40,851 nucleotides of DNA from Bryobacteraceae bacterium (GTDB lineage Bacteria > Acidobacteriota > Terriglobia > Bryobacterales > Bryobacteraceae). Shown here in pieces: positions 8,359-16,264 of this stretch (position 1 is its first letter; the number at the start of each line of letters is the position of its first letter). The stretch is taken from positions 1 through 40,851 of the forward strand of contig JAICXC010000037.1 of NCBI GenBank assembly GCA_025980665.1. Direction: 5' to 3'. Both the position numbers and the translations under genes were made by a program. Below the pieces are notes generated by a model, which was not told the DNA's origin, searched no databases, and saw only the letters and a program-made list of their open reading frames with translations.

Positions 8359-9156
8359 ATGATCCTTCCTCTGTACCAGGTGGATGCGTTCGCCAGCCAG
8401 CCCTTTCGCGGCAACCCGGCCGCAATTTGCCCTTTGGAACGATGGCTCAAGGATGAAGCTCTGCAGGCCATTGCGGCTGAGAACAACCTATCGGAGACGG
8501 CCTATTACGTTCGCGAGAACGGCCGCTATCGGCTGCGCTGGTTCACCCCCACGGTGGAAGTCGACCTGTGCGGCCACGCGACTCTGGCGACGGCATACGT
8601 GATTCTGGAACTGCGCAAGGAGAGTCCTTCGTCGCCGGTGGTTTTCGATTCGCCGAGCGGCGAGCTGACCGTCACTCGCGACGGAGATCGGTATGTGCTG
8701 GACTTTCCATCGCGCCCGCCTCTGGAGTGCGCCGAAGACAGCGTGCTGTTCGAGGCGTTAGGCGCTCGGCCGGCTGCTTTCCTCCGGACCGGTGACTGCT
8801 TCTGCGTATATCAAACCGAAGATCAGATTCGGTCGTTAAAGCCGGACATGAGCAAGCTCGCGAGTGTCGACTGCCGGGGGGTGATCGTCACCGCGCCGGG
8901 AGGAGATTGCGATTTCGTATCACGCTTCTTTGCCCCGCGCGCCGGGATTCCGGAGGACCCGGTGACCGGCAGCGCCCACACCACTTTGATCCCGTACTGG
9001 TCGCGGAAGCTGGGCAAGAAGGTCCTGTTTGCGCGGCAAATTTCACGGCGGGGCGGAGAATTGTGGTGCGAGGATCGGGGCGCCCGGGTGGGAATCGGGG
9101 GCCGGGCGGTAAAATACCTGGAGGGGCAGATCACTATACCCTCCGAATGGGTGTAA
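8359..9156 (+). CDS. PhzF-family isomerase/epimerase
   Basis: A 265-residue member of the PhzF family, whose best-known member isomerises trans-2,3-dihydro-3-hydroxyanthranilate in phenazine synthesis; most genomic homologues have unknown substrates. The N-terminus YQVDAFASQPFRGNPAA, the catalytic glutamate E46 in NNLSETAYY, the LRWFTPTVEVDLCGHATLA motif, and EDPVTGSAH in the second half are all present, so both halves of the duplicated fold look intact. Length is typical. No phenazine genes surround it, so phenazine synthesis should not be inferred. It starts 25 bases after the MPN-domain gene; I see no clear ribosome site. Confidence 0.9.
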   Translation: MILPLYQVDAFASQPFRGNPAAICPLERWLKDEALQAIAAENNLSETAYYVRENGRYRLRWFTPTVEVDLCGHATLATAYVILELRKESPSSPVVFDSPSGELTVTRDGDRYVLDFPSRPPLECAEDSVLFEALGARPAAFLRTGDCFCVYQTEDQIRSLKPDMSKLASVDCRGVIVTAPGGDCDFVSRFFAPRAGIPEDPVTGSAHTTLIPYWSRKLGKKVLFARQISRRGGELWCEDRGARVGIGGRAVKYLEGQITIPSEWV

Positions 9157-9187
9157 CTACTTTTTGATCAGGGGCATCTGAACGTTT

Positions 9188-9805
9188 ATGAGAAAACTTG
9201 TGGTGATGGCAATCCTGGCGTGTGCCGGAGCCGGCTCAGCCTGGGGGCAGCTGTTCGAGGTCTGGTTCAACGGGGGGCAATCGCTCTTGTCGAACAAGGG
9301 ATTGGGAACTTTTAATGCAGATCCCACGACCGGGTTGCCCGGTCCGGGCGCAACGAAGAACGACGTGGAACTGGAAGATGGCTTCCGCTTCAGTTTCCGT
9401 ATGGCCCTTAATAATGAGAGTCATTTCGGCCACGAAGTGCAGTACGCCTACAGCCGAACCAAGCTCCGCCAGCCGGGCGTTCCCGACGAGGGCATGGCGA
9501 TCCACCAGGGCGGGTACAATTTCCTGCTCTATGCGACCCACGAGGGCACCCGCATCCGGCCTTTCGCCACGGGAGGCGTGATGTTTGCCAATTATGTGCC
9601 GCCGGGATCCTCGGCAGCTCAGGGCGGTGGTGACAATAAGTTCGGCGTCAATTACGGAGGCGGCGTGAAGATGCGCATAACTTCCTTGTTCGGGGCGCGC
9701 TTGGATGTCCGCCAGTACACTACGCCCAAGCCGTTCGGTCTGCCTTTGGCCCAGGGTTGGTTGCGTCAAACGGAAATTTCCGCCGGCTTCGGCGTCTTAT
9801 TCTAG
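9188..9805 (+). CDS. Outer-membrane beta-barrel protein, small
   Basis: A 205-residue protein with a clear signal peptide (about 1-20, ending SAWGQ). The mature part has alternating hydrophobic and polar strands with aromatic residues, glycine-rich turns and a C-terminal strand ending in phenylalanine (EISAGFGVLF), as in small OmpA/OmpW-like barrels. Typical strand segments include HEVQYAYSRTKL, YNFLLYAT and VNYGGGVKMRI. This places it in the outer membrane; ligand and role are unknown. It lies between the PhzF gene and a sensor kinase with 31- and 32-base gaps. Confidence 0.75.
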   Translation: MRKLVVMAILACAGAGSAWGQLFEVWFNGGQSLLSNKGLGTFNADPTTGLPGPGATKNDVELEDGFRFSFRMALNNESHFGHEVQYAYSRTKLRQPGVPDEGMAIHQGGYNFLLYATHEGTRIRPFATGGVMFANYVPPGSSAAQGGGDNKFGVNYGGGVKMRITSLFGARLDVRQYTTPKPFGLPLAQGWLRQTEISAGFGVLF

Positions 9806-9823
9806 GAGCGATTGCAGCGGGGC

Positions 9824-9829
9824 TAAGAT
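9824..9829 (+). promoter_or_regulatory. -10 element for the propeller kinase operon
   Basis: TAAGAT ends 8 bases before the ATG at 9838, the same arrangement as at many other first genes here. No convincing -35 is visible. Confidence 0.4.
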
Positions 9830-9837
9830 AAAAGCAA

Positions 9838-12831
9838 ATGTACCTGAACGTGTTGCGGCGCGCTGGTCCTGCGGCAGGGCTTCTGCTGCTGGTTACACTA
9901 GGGTTGCCTAACAGCGCTTTCGGACTCGATCCGAGCCGTCAACTTACCCAATACGTTCACCGCATCTGGCAGACGCAGCAAGGCTTGCCACAAGGCAGCA
10001 TCCTCCAAATTACTCAAACCACGGAAGGTTATTTGTGGCTGGCCACGCAAACCGGCTTGGTGCGCTTCGACGGCGTGCGCTTCCAGGATGCGGACGACAT
10101 CATTCCAGGAGCTCCGGCGAACCTTGGGGCGCGCGCGGCGGTGGAAGATCAGCAGGGAAGGTTGTGGGTCGGCTCCAACGACTCGGGGATTTACCGGCTC
10201 GGGCCCGACGGCGTCAATCAGTACACCACGGCCCAAGGGCTGCCGTCCAACGCCATTCAGTGCCTGGTCCCCGGACTCCCTAGTGTGATGTGGGTATGCA
10301 CCGACAATGGCGTAGCTCGCATGGATATTTCCGGCAGTCAGCCGCGTATCGAAATTACCGCGAATGACGATTCGACGGTTTCTCAGAACATACGGGCAGC
10401 CTGTGAGGACCCTCAAGGAACCCTTTGGATCGGCGGCGACTGGCCGGCGGTTCAACACGACGGCCGCACCACGGCGCTCAAAGGGATTCCTGCGTCCGCA
10501 ACGGTGAGAGCGTTGTTATGCCTGGGTGACACCGTCTGGGTAGGCACCAGCGATGGTCTGATACGAATTCACAACGACGAGCAGCGTCTTTTCACGGTAA
10601 AGGACGATTTGGCGGACAATTTCATATTCTCGCTTTCGCAAGGTTCGGACGGGGTCATTTGGATCGGGACCCGCAACGGCTTCAGCCGCCTGCGAGATGG
10701 CGACTTTGACAGCTTCCATCCTCAGGACGGCTTGTCGCAGAGCACCGCGATTTCAATGTTCGAAGATCGTGAGGGAACGCTGTGGGTAGGCACCAAGCGT
10801 GGCTTGAATCAATTCGTGGATGGACGCGGCGTCCCTTACACGGTGAGTGAAGGCCTTCCCAGCAATGAGGCAGGTCCGGTGCTCGCGGAACGTAGTGGCG
10901 CGGTTTGGGCAGGTACATTGGATCGCGGGCTGGCGCGCTTTGATGGGCAGGACTTCCACACGCTGACTGTGCGCGACGGTCTGTCGTCCAACACGATCTT
11001 ATCGCTCGCCGAAGACCGCGACGGTTCACTATGGGCAGGTACGCAAGGCGGACTGAACCAGTTGCGCGGAAATCGTGTAGTCGATACCTATAATTCCCAG
11101 CGCGGATTGCCCGGCAACGCGATTCGGACGTTATATCAGGATCGTGCCGGAGTCTTGTGGGCAGGCACTGACAAAGGGCTGGCGGCACTTCGCGGCGGAC
11201 GCTTCGAGCCCGCGCCCGGGGCGCCCCGTGTAGCAGTCACCGCGCTCTCCGAAGACCGCGAAGGGCACATTGTGATGGCGACCGAGCGCGGCGTTTATCA
11301 GGGGCTGCCTGGGGGATTCCGCGAGCTCACCTTCAACGGCGCAGCTATTCGGCCGGTGAACACGCTCTATCGCGATGCGGATGGTCTGTTGTGGATGGGG
11401 CTGAATGGCGGCGGTCTGCGTTTGCTGGATGGGTCCGTCGTCACCGGCTTCCAGACGCGCGATGGACTCTTCGACGGTGAGATTTATGGGATTGTGCGCG
11501 ACGATCAGGACCGCCTGTGGATGGCATGCAGCCGCGGAGTGTTTTCGGTGCCGCGCAGTGAGCTGCGTGAATTCGCAGCCGGAACCATTAAGAAAGTAAC
11601 CAGTGCGCCTTATAGTCCCATGGACGCCCAGCGCGTGATCGAAGGACAATCCGGGGTTGCCCCCGTGCTTTCAAGGACCAAAGACGGGCGCTTGTGGTTT
11701 TCGACCATCCGCGGATTGCTGGTGCTAGACCCCAGCCACTGGCAGCGTGAGGCCACGCCGCCGATGCTGGTGATCGAAAACCCAATCGTCAACGGCCACA
11801 GCGAACTGCCGGACCGGATTGGACAACTGCCTCCGGGGCGAAAGAACGTGGAGTTCAACTACACCGGTCTGGCCTACTATTTGCCAACCCGCCTGCGCTT
11901 CCGCTACATGCTCGAGGGCTTCGACCGGGACTGGATCGACGCGGAAAGCCGTCGGGAAGCATTCTACACAAATCTTCCTCCAGGTAACTTCCGGTTTCGA
12001 GTGACCGCCTGCAATGCCGACAATATTTGTAATGAAGAAGGCGCCACGGTGGCGTTCGCCCTGGCGCCGCTGTTCTACCAACGGACCTGGTTCTGGCCGT
12101 CGGTGGCGATTGCAATCGCAGCGCTAGGATGGCTGTTATACCAACTGCGCATCCGGCGCCTGCGCGAGCGCTACGATCTCATCCTGGCGGAGCGCAGCCG
12201 CATCGCACGCGAGCTGCACGACACCCTTATTCAAGGTTTTTCGGGCATCACTATGGCTATGCAGGCCCTGGCCGGCCGCCTGCGCTCTTCGCAGGAAAGG
12301 GAAACGCTCGAAGATATAATTCGCGACGCCGCCACCTGCCTGCGGGAAACGCGCCAGTCCGTGGCGGGCTTGCGGGCCGTGCACGATTCACAATCGGGCT
12401 TGACCGCGGCCATCGCGACCGCGGCACGGGAAATCACCGATACCAAAGACGTCCGCCTCAAACTCAAGCTGGATAAAGTCGGCCGGAGACTTCCCGCGGA
12501 GGTGGAATACAACCTCTTGCGCATCGCCAGCGAGGCGATCTCTAATTCCGCGAAACATTCCGGAGCGCGAAACATCGAGGTGACACTGGAGTCGACGTCC
12601 GAGGCGCTCCGGCTTGCCGTGCATGACGATGGGTCAGGGTTGGGAAAAGACGGCGCAGCACTGCGTCCGGGCCATTACGGAATTATCGGTATGAAAGAAC
12701 GCGCCACCCAGATTGGGGCAGATCTGCAACTGCTAAGCGAACCGGGACACGGCACGACGGTTTCAGTACACTTGCCGGCGGGCCGGGCCGCGGCGCCGGA
12801 AAAAATCGAAAAGGTGGAAACATTGCAATGA
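9838..12831 (+). CDS. Two-component sensor histidine kinase with periplasmic beta-propeller
   Basis: A 997-residue sensor kinase. A signal peptide (1-29, ending SAFG) leads into a periplasmic region of repeated two-component-regulator propeller units (about 40-640); each unit carries a pattern like LWVGTxxGLxR. A Y_Y_Y domain follows (about 660-735; FNYTGLAYYLPTRLRFRYML), then one membrane helix (about 750-770). The cytoplasmic part has a HisKA_3 dimerisation domain with the phospho-acceptor His794 (RIARELHDTLIQ) and a HATPase domain with N box (SEAISNSAKHSGA), DDGSGLG and GIIGMKERA. This is the hybrid-free relative of Bacteroides-type propeller sensors, which often sense oligosaccharides. 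Its stop overlaps the next ATG as ATGA, making a kinase-regulator pair. Confidence 0.93.
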   Translation: MYLNVLRRAGPAAGLLLLVTLGLPNSAFGLDPSRQLTQYVHRIWQTQQGLPQGSILQITQTTEGYLWLATQTGLVRFDGVRFQDADDIIPGAPANLGARAAVEDQQGRLWVGSNDSGIYRLGPDGVNQYTTAQGLPSNAIQCLVPGLPSVMWVCTDNGVARMDISGSQPRIEITANDDSTVSQNIRAACEDPQGTLWIGGDWPAVQHDGRTTALKGIPASATVRALLCLGDTVWVGTSDGLIRIHNDEQRLFTVKDDLADNFIFSLSQGSDGVIWIGTRNGFSRLRDGDFDSFHPQDGLSQSTAISMFEDREGTLWVGTKRGLNQFVDGRGVPYTVSEGLPSNEAGPVLAERSGAVWAGTLDRGLARFDGQDFHTLTVRDGLSSNTILSLAEDRDGSLWAGTQGGLNQLRGNRVVDTYNSQRGLPGNAIRTLYQDRAGVLWAGTDKGLAALRGGRFEPAPGAPRVAVTALSEDREGHIVMATERGVYQGLPGGFRELTFNGAAIRPVNTLYRDADGLLWMGLNGGGLRLLDGSVVTGFQTRDGLFDGEIYGIVRDDQDRLWMACSRGVFSVPRSELREFAAGTIKKVTSAPYSPMDAQRVIEGQSGVAPVLSRTKDGRLWFSTIRGLLVLDPSHWQREATPPMLVIENPIVNGHSELPDRIGQLPPGRKNVEFNYTGLAYYLPTRLRFRYMLEGFDRDWIDAESRREAFYTNLPPGNFRFRVTACNADNICNEEGATVAFALAPLFYQRTWFWPSVAIAIAALGWLLYQLRIRRLRERYDLILAERSRIARELHDTLIQGFSGITMAMQALAGRLRSSQERETLEDIIRDAATCLRETRQSVAGLRAVHDSQSGLTAAIATAAREITDTKDVRLKLKLDKVGRRLPAEVEYNLLRIASEAISNSAKHSGARNIEVTLESTSEALRLAVHDDGSGLGKDGAALRPGHYGIIGMKERATQIGADLQLLSEPGHGTTVSVHLPAGRAAAPEKIEKVETLQ

Positions 12832-13484
12832 CTCCTACTGCGACAATTCAGACTGCGACCACACCGATACGCGTTTTGTGCGCCGACGATCACCCGCTGG
12901 TGCGAAAAGGGATCGCCTCCATCCTGGCGAATGAGACGGATGTTCTACTTGTAGGCGAGGCAGGCGGCGGCCAGGAAGCCGTGGACCTTTTTCGAAAATT
13001 GAAGCCGGACGTTGTCCTGATGGACCTCCGCATGCCCGAGATGAACGGGATCGAGGCTACGCGTATTATTCGCGCCGAGGCTCCCGAGACCAAGATCATT
13101 GCGCTCACCAGCTACGATGGCGATCAGGACATCTATCGTGCGATTGAAGCCGGCGTTCGCGGCTACATCTTGAAGGAGATGGTTCACACGGAGGTGCTGC
13201 GGGCCATCCGCACGGTGCATGCGGGCAAACGCCTGATGCCGGCGGAAGTAGCCGAGCGCCTGAGTGAATACTTCCCGCAGATGGCCTTGACACCGCGCGA
13301 AGTGGAAGTCCTGCGTTTCGTGGCCAAGGGCATGGCGAACAAAGAGATCGCCCACCAACTAGGCACCGCCAGCGGGACCATCAAGATGCACATCCAGAAC
13401 ATCCTGGCGAAACTGGATGCGTCCGACCGCACGCACGCGGTGACGATCGCGCTCGAGCGCGGGATTCTACACCTCGACTTTTGA
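12828..13484 (+). CDS. NarL/FixJ-type response regulator
   Basis: A 218-residue response regulator. The receiver domain has the acidic pair D20-D21 (LCADDHPLV), the phospho-acceptor D66 (VVLMDLRMPEMNG), the Thr/Ser switch (ALTSYDG) and the lysine in GYILKEM. The output domain is a LuxR-type helix-turn-helix (about 150-210; LTPREVEVL, then MANKEIAHQL and GTIKMHIQNILAKL). It starts inside the stop codon of the propeller kinase (ATGA), so it is almost certainly the partner of that kinase. Target genes are unknown; nearby candidates would be the following acetyltransferase and the outer-membrane proteins. Confidence 0.95.
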   Translation: MTPTATIQTATTPIRVLCADDHPLVRKGIASILANETDVLLVGEAGGGQEAVDLFRKLKPDVVLMDLRMPEMNGIEATRIIRAEAPETKIIALTSYDGDQDIYRAIEAGVRGYILKEMVHTEVLRAIRTVHAGKRLMPAEVAERLSEYFPQMALTPREVEVLRFVAKGMANKEIAHQLGTASGTIKMHIQNILAKLDASDRTHAVTIALERGILHLDF

Positions 13485-14050
13485 CCATCCCTCTAGGCTT
13501 AGATCTCGAAACGCCCAGATTGTGGCTGCGCCGCTGGCGGCCCAGCGACCTGGAGCCCTTTGCTGCGCTGACTGCCGATCCTGAAGTCGCACAGCACCTT
13601 CCGTCCACGCTTTCCAGCAAGGAGAGTGAGGCGATGTTCGGACGGATAGAAGAACACTTCAAAAAGCACGGGTATGGGTTGTGGGCGGTGGAATTGCCTG
13701 GACAAAGCCCGTTTATCGGGTTTATTGGCCTCGCGGAGGTGTCGTTCGAGACATCGTTCACGCCGTGCGTCGAAATCGGATGGCGGCTGGCACGTTCCTG
13801 GTGGGGACGGGGCTTAGCAACCGAAGGAGCACAGGCGGCACTCGCCTATGGGTTCCAACATCTGGGCTTGTCCGAAATCGTTTCCCTCACGGTGCCGGGC
13901 AACACGCGTTCCCGCCGCGTGATGGAGAAGCTCGGGATGCGCTATGCAGAGGATTTCGAGCATCCCCGGATCGAACCTGGCCATCCCCTTCGCCGGCACG
14001 TACTCTACCGGCTGACGCGCACCGAATGGATTTTTAACCAACCGTCTTGA
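13481..14050 (+). CDS. GNAT acetyltransferase, RimJ/RimL type
   Basis: A 189-residue GNAT-family N-acetyltransferase. The N-terminal LETPRLWLRRW and the acetyl-CoA loop ARSWWGRGLATEG (104-116) are typical of the RimJ/RimL-like Acetyltransf_3 group; the C-terminal VPGNTRSRRVMEKLGM is the usual last motif. The substrate could be a ribosomal protein, an antibiotic or a small metabolite; the sequence does not say. The start is a TTG at 13481 that overlaps the regulator stop (TTGA); it is the only start that keeps the first family motif. The 3' end overlaps the convergent VOC gene by 17 bases. Confidence 0.87.
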   Translation: MTIPLGLDLETPRLWLRRWRPSDLEPFAALTADPEVAQHLPSTLSSKESEAMFGRIEEHFKKHGYGLWAVELPGQSPFIGFIGLAEVSFETSFTPCVEIGWRLARSWWGRGLATEGAQAALAYGFQHLGLSEIVSLTVPGNTRSRRVMEKLGMRYAEDFEHPRIEPGHPLRRHVLYRLTRTEWIFNQPS

Positions 14051-14999
14051 GTTGCGTCGCCGGCATCCACTGGTATCCGAAAGGATCTACGACTCCTGCG
14101 GTGCGATCGCCGTATGGCTGGTCAGTGGGAGGCCACAGCGACGTGGCGCCGGCCTCGAGCGCGCGCTGGTACGCCACGTCGCAATCTTCGACGTGCAGGT
14201 AGAAGCTGCTGGGTTGAAAGTCTGGCGACTCGCCCATCTCCATGACGGTATCCCCGATACGGACCGCTGCATGCATCACGCGGCCACCTTGTTCGTACAC
14301 TGCCAGTTCCTGTGCATCGAAGGCCTTCTTCACGAAATCGATGAACGGACGCGCCTTCATCGGATGCGCATACGGCGTGACAGTTCCCAGACCCTCGATA
14401 TATACAGGGCCTCCGAGACGAGTAGCGATATACCAGGAGTTGCCGGAGGCGTCTTTCACGAACCCCGATCGTTCCCCATAGGGGCGGTCGGCGGGCTCGC
14501 CCAATGAAGTTCCCCCGGCCTCAACTGCGCGGCTAAAGGTGGCGTCGCAATCGGGAACGAAAACATGAAACGCCCCGATGCGCTCGTGGGCCCTAACGGA
14601 TTCGCCTCCCATAATGAGAAGATCAGAATCACCGATCTTCACCCGGGCAACGAACCCGTCGCTCCCATGTGGATGGCGGCTAGTCTCTTCAGCATCGAAG
14701 GTCCGCTTCAGGAAATCGATCAGCTCAGGCCCGTTCGGAACGACGATGTAAGGCGTGATGGTGCGTAGTCCTTCACGAATCGGTACGGCGGCGGAAATGT
14801 TCATATTTACTCTCCTTTGCAAATCGGATTTCAAGCGTTTCTGGAATCCTTCATCAGGCAGCTCGCGCAAGGCGGCGGCGATCTTGGCAAGATCGGCCAG
14901 ACTCGGATCGAGGACGGCCGAGCCGGCTAATAGAGCGTCGATGGCTTGATCGAGTTGTTCCACGTTCAGGTTGTCTGGAGTAAGCGCGTCGTCAGGCAT
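14034..14999 (-). CDS. Two-domain VOC (glyoxalase-like) protein with N-terminal helical segment
   Basis: A 321-residue protein with two vicinal-oxygen-chelate domains of the PhnB-like type (about 78-197 and 203-316). Each has the TPY start, a DxxF(L/V)K(K/R)xFDA helix, and PYGxR plus an FxDPxGNxW-like ending (KDASGNSWYI and VDPFGYQWMP). The first 65 residues are different: helical, charged and leucine-rich (LDQAIDALLAG; LRELPDEGFQKRLKSDLQRR). It overlaps the ECF sigma gene by 8 bases, so the N-terminal segment could contact the sigma factor. Catalytic activity is uncertain. Internal Met67 could be an alternative start that would drop the helical part. Confidence 0.82.
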   Translation of the reverse strand: MPDDALTPDNLNVEQLDQAIDALLAGSAVLDPSLADLAKIAAALRELPDEGFQKRLKSDLQRRVNMNISAAVPIREGLRTITPYIVVPNGPELIDFLKRTFDAEETSRHPHGSDGFVARVKIGDSDLLIMGGESVRAHERIGAFHVFVPDCDATFSRAVEAGGTSLGEPADRPYGERSGFVKDASGNSWYIATRLGGPVYIEGLGTVTPYAHPMKARPFIDFVKKAFDAQELAVYEQGGRVMHAAVRIGDTVMEMGESPDFQPSSFYLHVEDCDVAYQRALEAGATSLWPPTDQPYGDRTAGVVDPFGYQWMPATQLKTVG

Positions 15000-15516
15000 G
15001 AGCGCCCTCCATTTGAGCCCGCAGATTTTCGATGGCCCGAAGTTGTAATTGTTTCACCGCGCCCTCACTGCGTCCCAACTCCCCGGCTATCTCACGGATG
15101 CTTTTCTGTTCCACGAAGCGCATATGAATCACGCGGAACTGCGCTTCCGGAAGTCTGTCCACCAATTGAAACAGCATGGCGCTGCGTTCGATTTCCTCCG
15201 GCGCGGGCCGGTCAGTTTCCAGTGCCGGATTGCCCTGTTCGCGACCGCTACGCTGCCAGTGGTCGGCGATGGCCCGCGACGCGATTCGCAAAAGCCAGGC
15301 AATGAACGGAACACCGCGCCATTCGAACTTGCCGATTCCGGCCAGAGCTTCGCGGAAGACTTCGGCCGTTAGATCCTCGGCCTGGCTGCGGTCTCCGACG
15401 CGGCGGACAACGTAGGCGTAGACGCGATGGAAATTGCGCTCATAGAGCTCGTCGAACCGCGCCGGATCGCCCTGGGCGGCTTCCACCAGCAGTCGATCGT
15501 TTTCGACCAGGCTCAT
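14992..15516 (-). CDS. ECF-type RNA polymerase sigma factor
   Basis: A 174-residue extracytoplasmic-function sigma factor with the two usual domains: sigma-2 (about 20-90; YVVRRVGDRSQAEDLTAEVFREAL, which binds core and the -10) and sigma-4 (about 115-168; LPEAQFRVIHMRFVEQKSI, EIAGELGRSEGAVKQLQLRAIENLR, which reads the -35). No classic zinc-binding anti-sigma gene follows; instead the VOC protein overlaps its 3' end by 8 bases. TACTCT ends 8 bases before the ATG. The regulon cannot be told from this sequence. Confidence 0.93.
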   Translation of the reverse strand: MSLVENDRLLVEAAQGDPARFDELYERNFHRVYAYVVRRVGDRSQAEDLTAEVFREALAGIGKFEWRGVPFIAWLLRIASRAIADHWQRSGREQGNPALETDRPAPEEIERSAMLFQLVDRLPEAQFRVIHMRFVEQKSIREIAGELGRSEGAVKQLQLRAIENLRAQMEGAHA

Positions 15517-15524
15517 GTCTCGCT

Positions 15525-15530
15525 AGAGTA
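15525..15530 (-). promoter_or_regulatory. -10 element for the ECF sigma / VOC operon
   Basis: TACTCT on the minus strand ends 8 bases before the ATG at 15516. No clear -35 is seen. Confidence 0.35.
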
Positions 15531-15552
15531 ATCTTTCGGGAAGGCCAAAAAG

Positions 15553-15885
15553 TTACGGCCGCCGTTTTGGTGCTTTCCCCTGCTTGTTAGTCCAGGCTAC
15601 CCGCAGGGCTCCGCGAAGGATGTCGGGCTTCACCTTGGCCAGCCGCACTAAGGTGGCGCCCTTTTCACCCCATTTATTCGGAACCGACAGGAAGATCTCC
15701 GGAGCGTCCTCGATCATCCCCGCCTGTTGCTCGGGCGTCAGCAGCAAGACACCGCACCCTTCCTTTTTGTATGCGAGCGTGGCGAAGATCTTTCTGCCGA
15801 TGCGAAAGTCTTCAACGTGAAAATGCTTGCTTTCGGCCGTGTCCGGAAGGCTCAGAGCGAGACGCCGGAAATCCGCTGTGGTCAC
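15553..15885 (-). CDS. MmcQ/YjbR family protein
   Basis: A 110-residue member of the MmcQ/YjbR family, small proteins with a CyaY-like double-wing fold sometimes called DNA-binding, though a firm function is lacking. Visible family traits are the start DFRRLALSLPDTAESKHF, the strand pair RKIFATLAYKKEGCGVLLLTPEQQ, and the C-terminal LRGALRVAWTNK. The C-terminus is basic (KQGKAPKRRP). The start is GTG at 15885, supported by TATGCT ending 6 bases upstream. It lies 36 bases upstream of the sigma gene on the same strand and may also feed transcription into it. Confidence 0.88.
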   Translation of the reverse strand: MTTADFRRLALSLPDTAESKHFHVEDFRIGRKIFATLAYKKEGCGVLLLTPEQQAGMIEDAPEIFLSVPNKWGEKGATLVRLAKVKPDILRGALRVAWTNKQGKAPKRRP

Positions 15886-15976
15886 GCTGTCAGCATAATC
15901 GAAACGGGCGTATGCCGTTCGGCGGATCTTTTACTGGACTCATTGGGAGTCGAACCCAGCGGCTAAAGTCGGCATA
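15886..15976. promoter_or_regulatory. Divergent promoter region between mmcQ-like and STAS genes
   Basis: Leftward TATGCT (15897-15892) ends 6 bases before the GTG at 15885. Rightward TAAAGT (15964-15969) ends 7 bases before the GTG at 15977. A small dyad, AACGG (15903-15907) and CCGTT (15915-15919), lies between them. At 15944-15958 the minus strand reads TGGGTTCGACTCCCA, which looks like a tRNA T arm but is not part of a tRNA. Confidence 0.45.
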
Positions 15977-16258
15977 GTGGATCTTACGCCGATGCTGAAA
16001 ATCGAGGCTAAACCGGAAGTCACGGGCACAGTCAGGCTGGCTCTTGCCGGCCGGATGCACGCGAACTCGTTAGGCGAACTCCGCCGGGCGATTGACCGCG
16101 CACGGAGGCAGCGAGCCCGGCGTGTTGCGCTGGATCTCAGCGAGATCACGCTGGCTGACCGCGCTAGTATCGATTTTTTGTCGCAGCAGCGCAAAGAAGA
16201 GATCGAGCTGGTCAATTGTCCTCCGTACCTGGAAACCTGGCTCGAACGCGAATCTTGA
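15977..16258 (+). CDS. Small STAS-domain protein lacking the phospho-serine
   Basis: A 93-residue protein with the STAS fold of anti-sigma-factor antagonists (SpoIIAA/RsbV type): strand GTVRLALAGRM, helix ELRRAIDRARRQ, strand RRVALDLSEITLADRAS, then a helix. In phosphorylatable members the motif is DSSG; here it is D61-R-A-S64, so the usual phospho-acceptor is alanine. It may therefore be constitutively active or serve another binding role. No switch kinase (RsbW-like) is nearby. The GTG at 15977 is supported by TAAAGT seven bases upstream; ATG at 15992 is the alternative. It converges on the Nramp gene with 6 bases between. Confidence 0.72.
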   Translation: MDLTPMLKIEAKPEVTGTVRLALAGRMHANSLGELRRAIDRARRQRARRVALDLSEITLADRASIDFLSQQRKEEIELVNCPPYLETWLERES

Positions 16259-16264
16259 GGGATT

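Noticed and set aside
8359..9156. Phenazine biosynthesis from the PhzF homologue
   Set aside because: No phz cluster genes are present; PhzF-like proteins are widespread with other substrates.
9120..9165. Intrinsic terminator after the PhzF gene (GGAGGG/CCCTCC stem and TTTTT)
   Set aside because: The stem is inside the coding region and the T run is about 17 bases away from it, so the geometry is wrong.
15944..16020. A tRNA gene on the minus strand around the T-arm-like sequence
   Set aside because: No matching acceptor strand, D arm or anticodon arm can be drawn within 75 bases.
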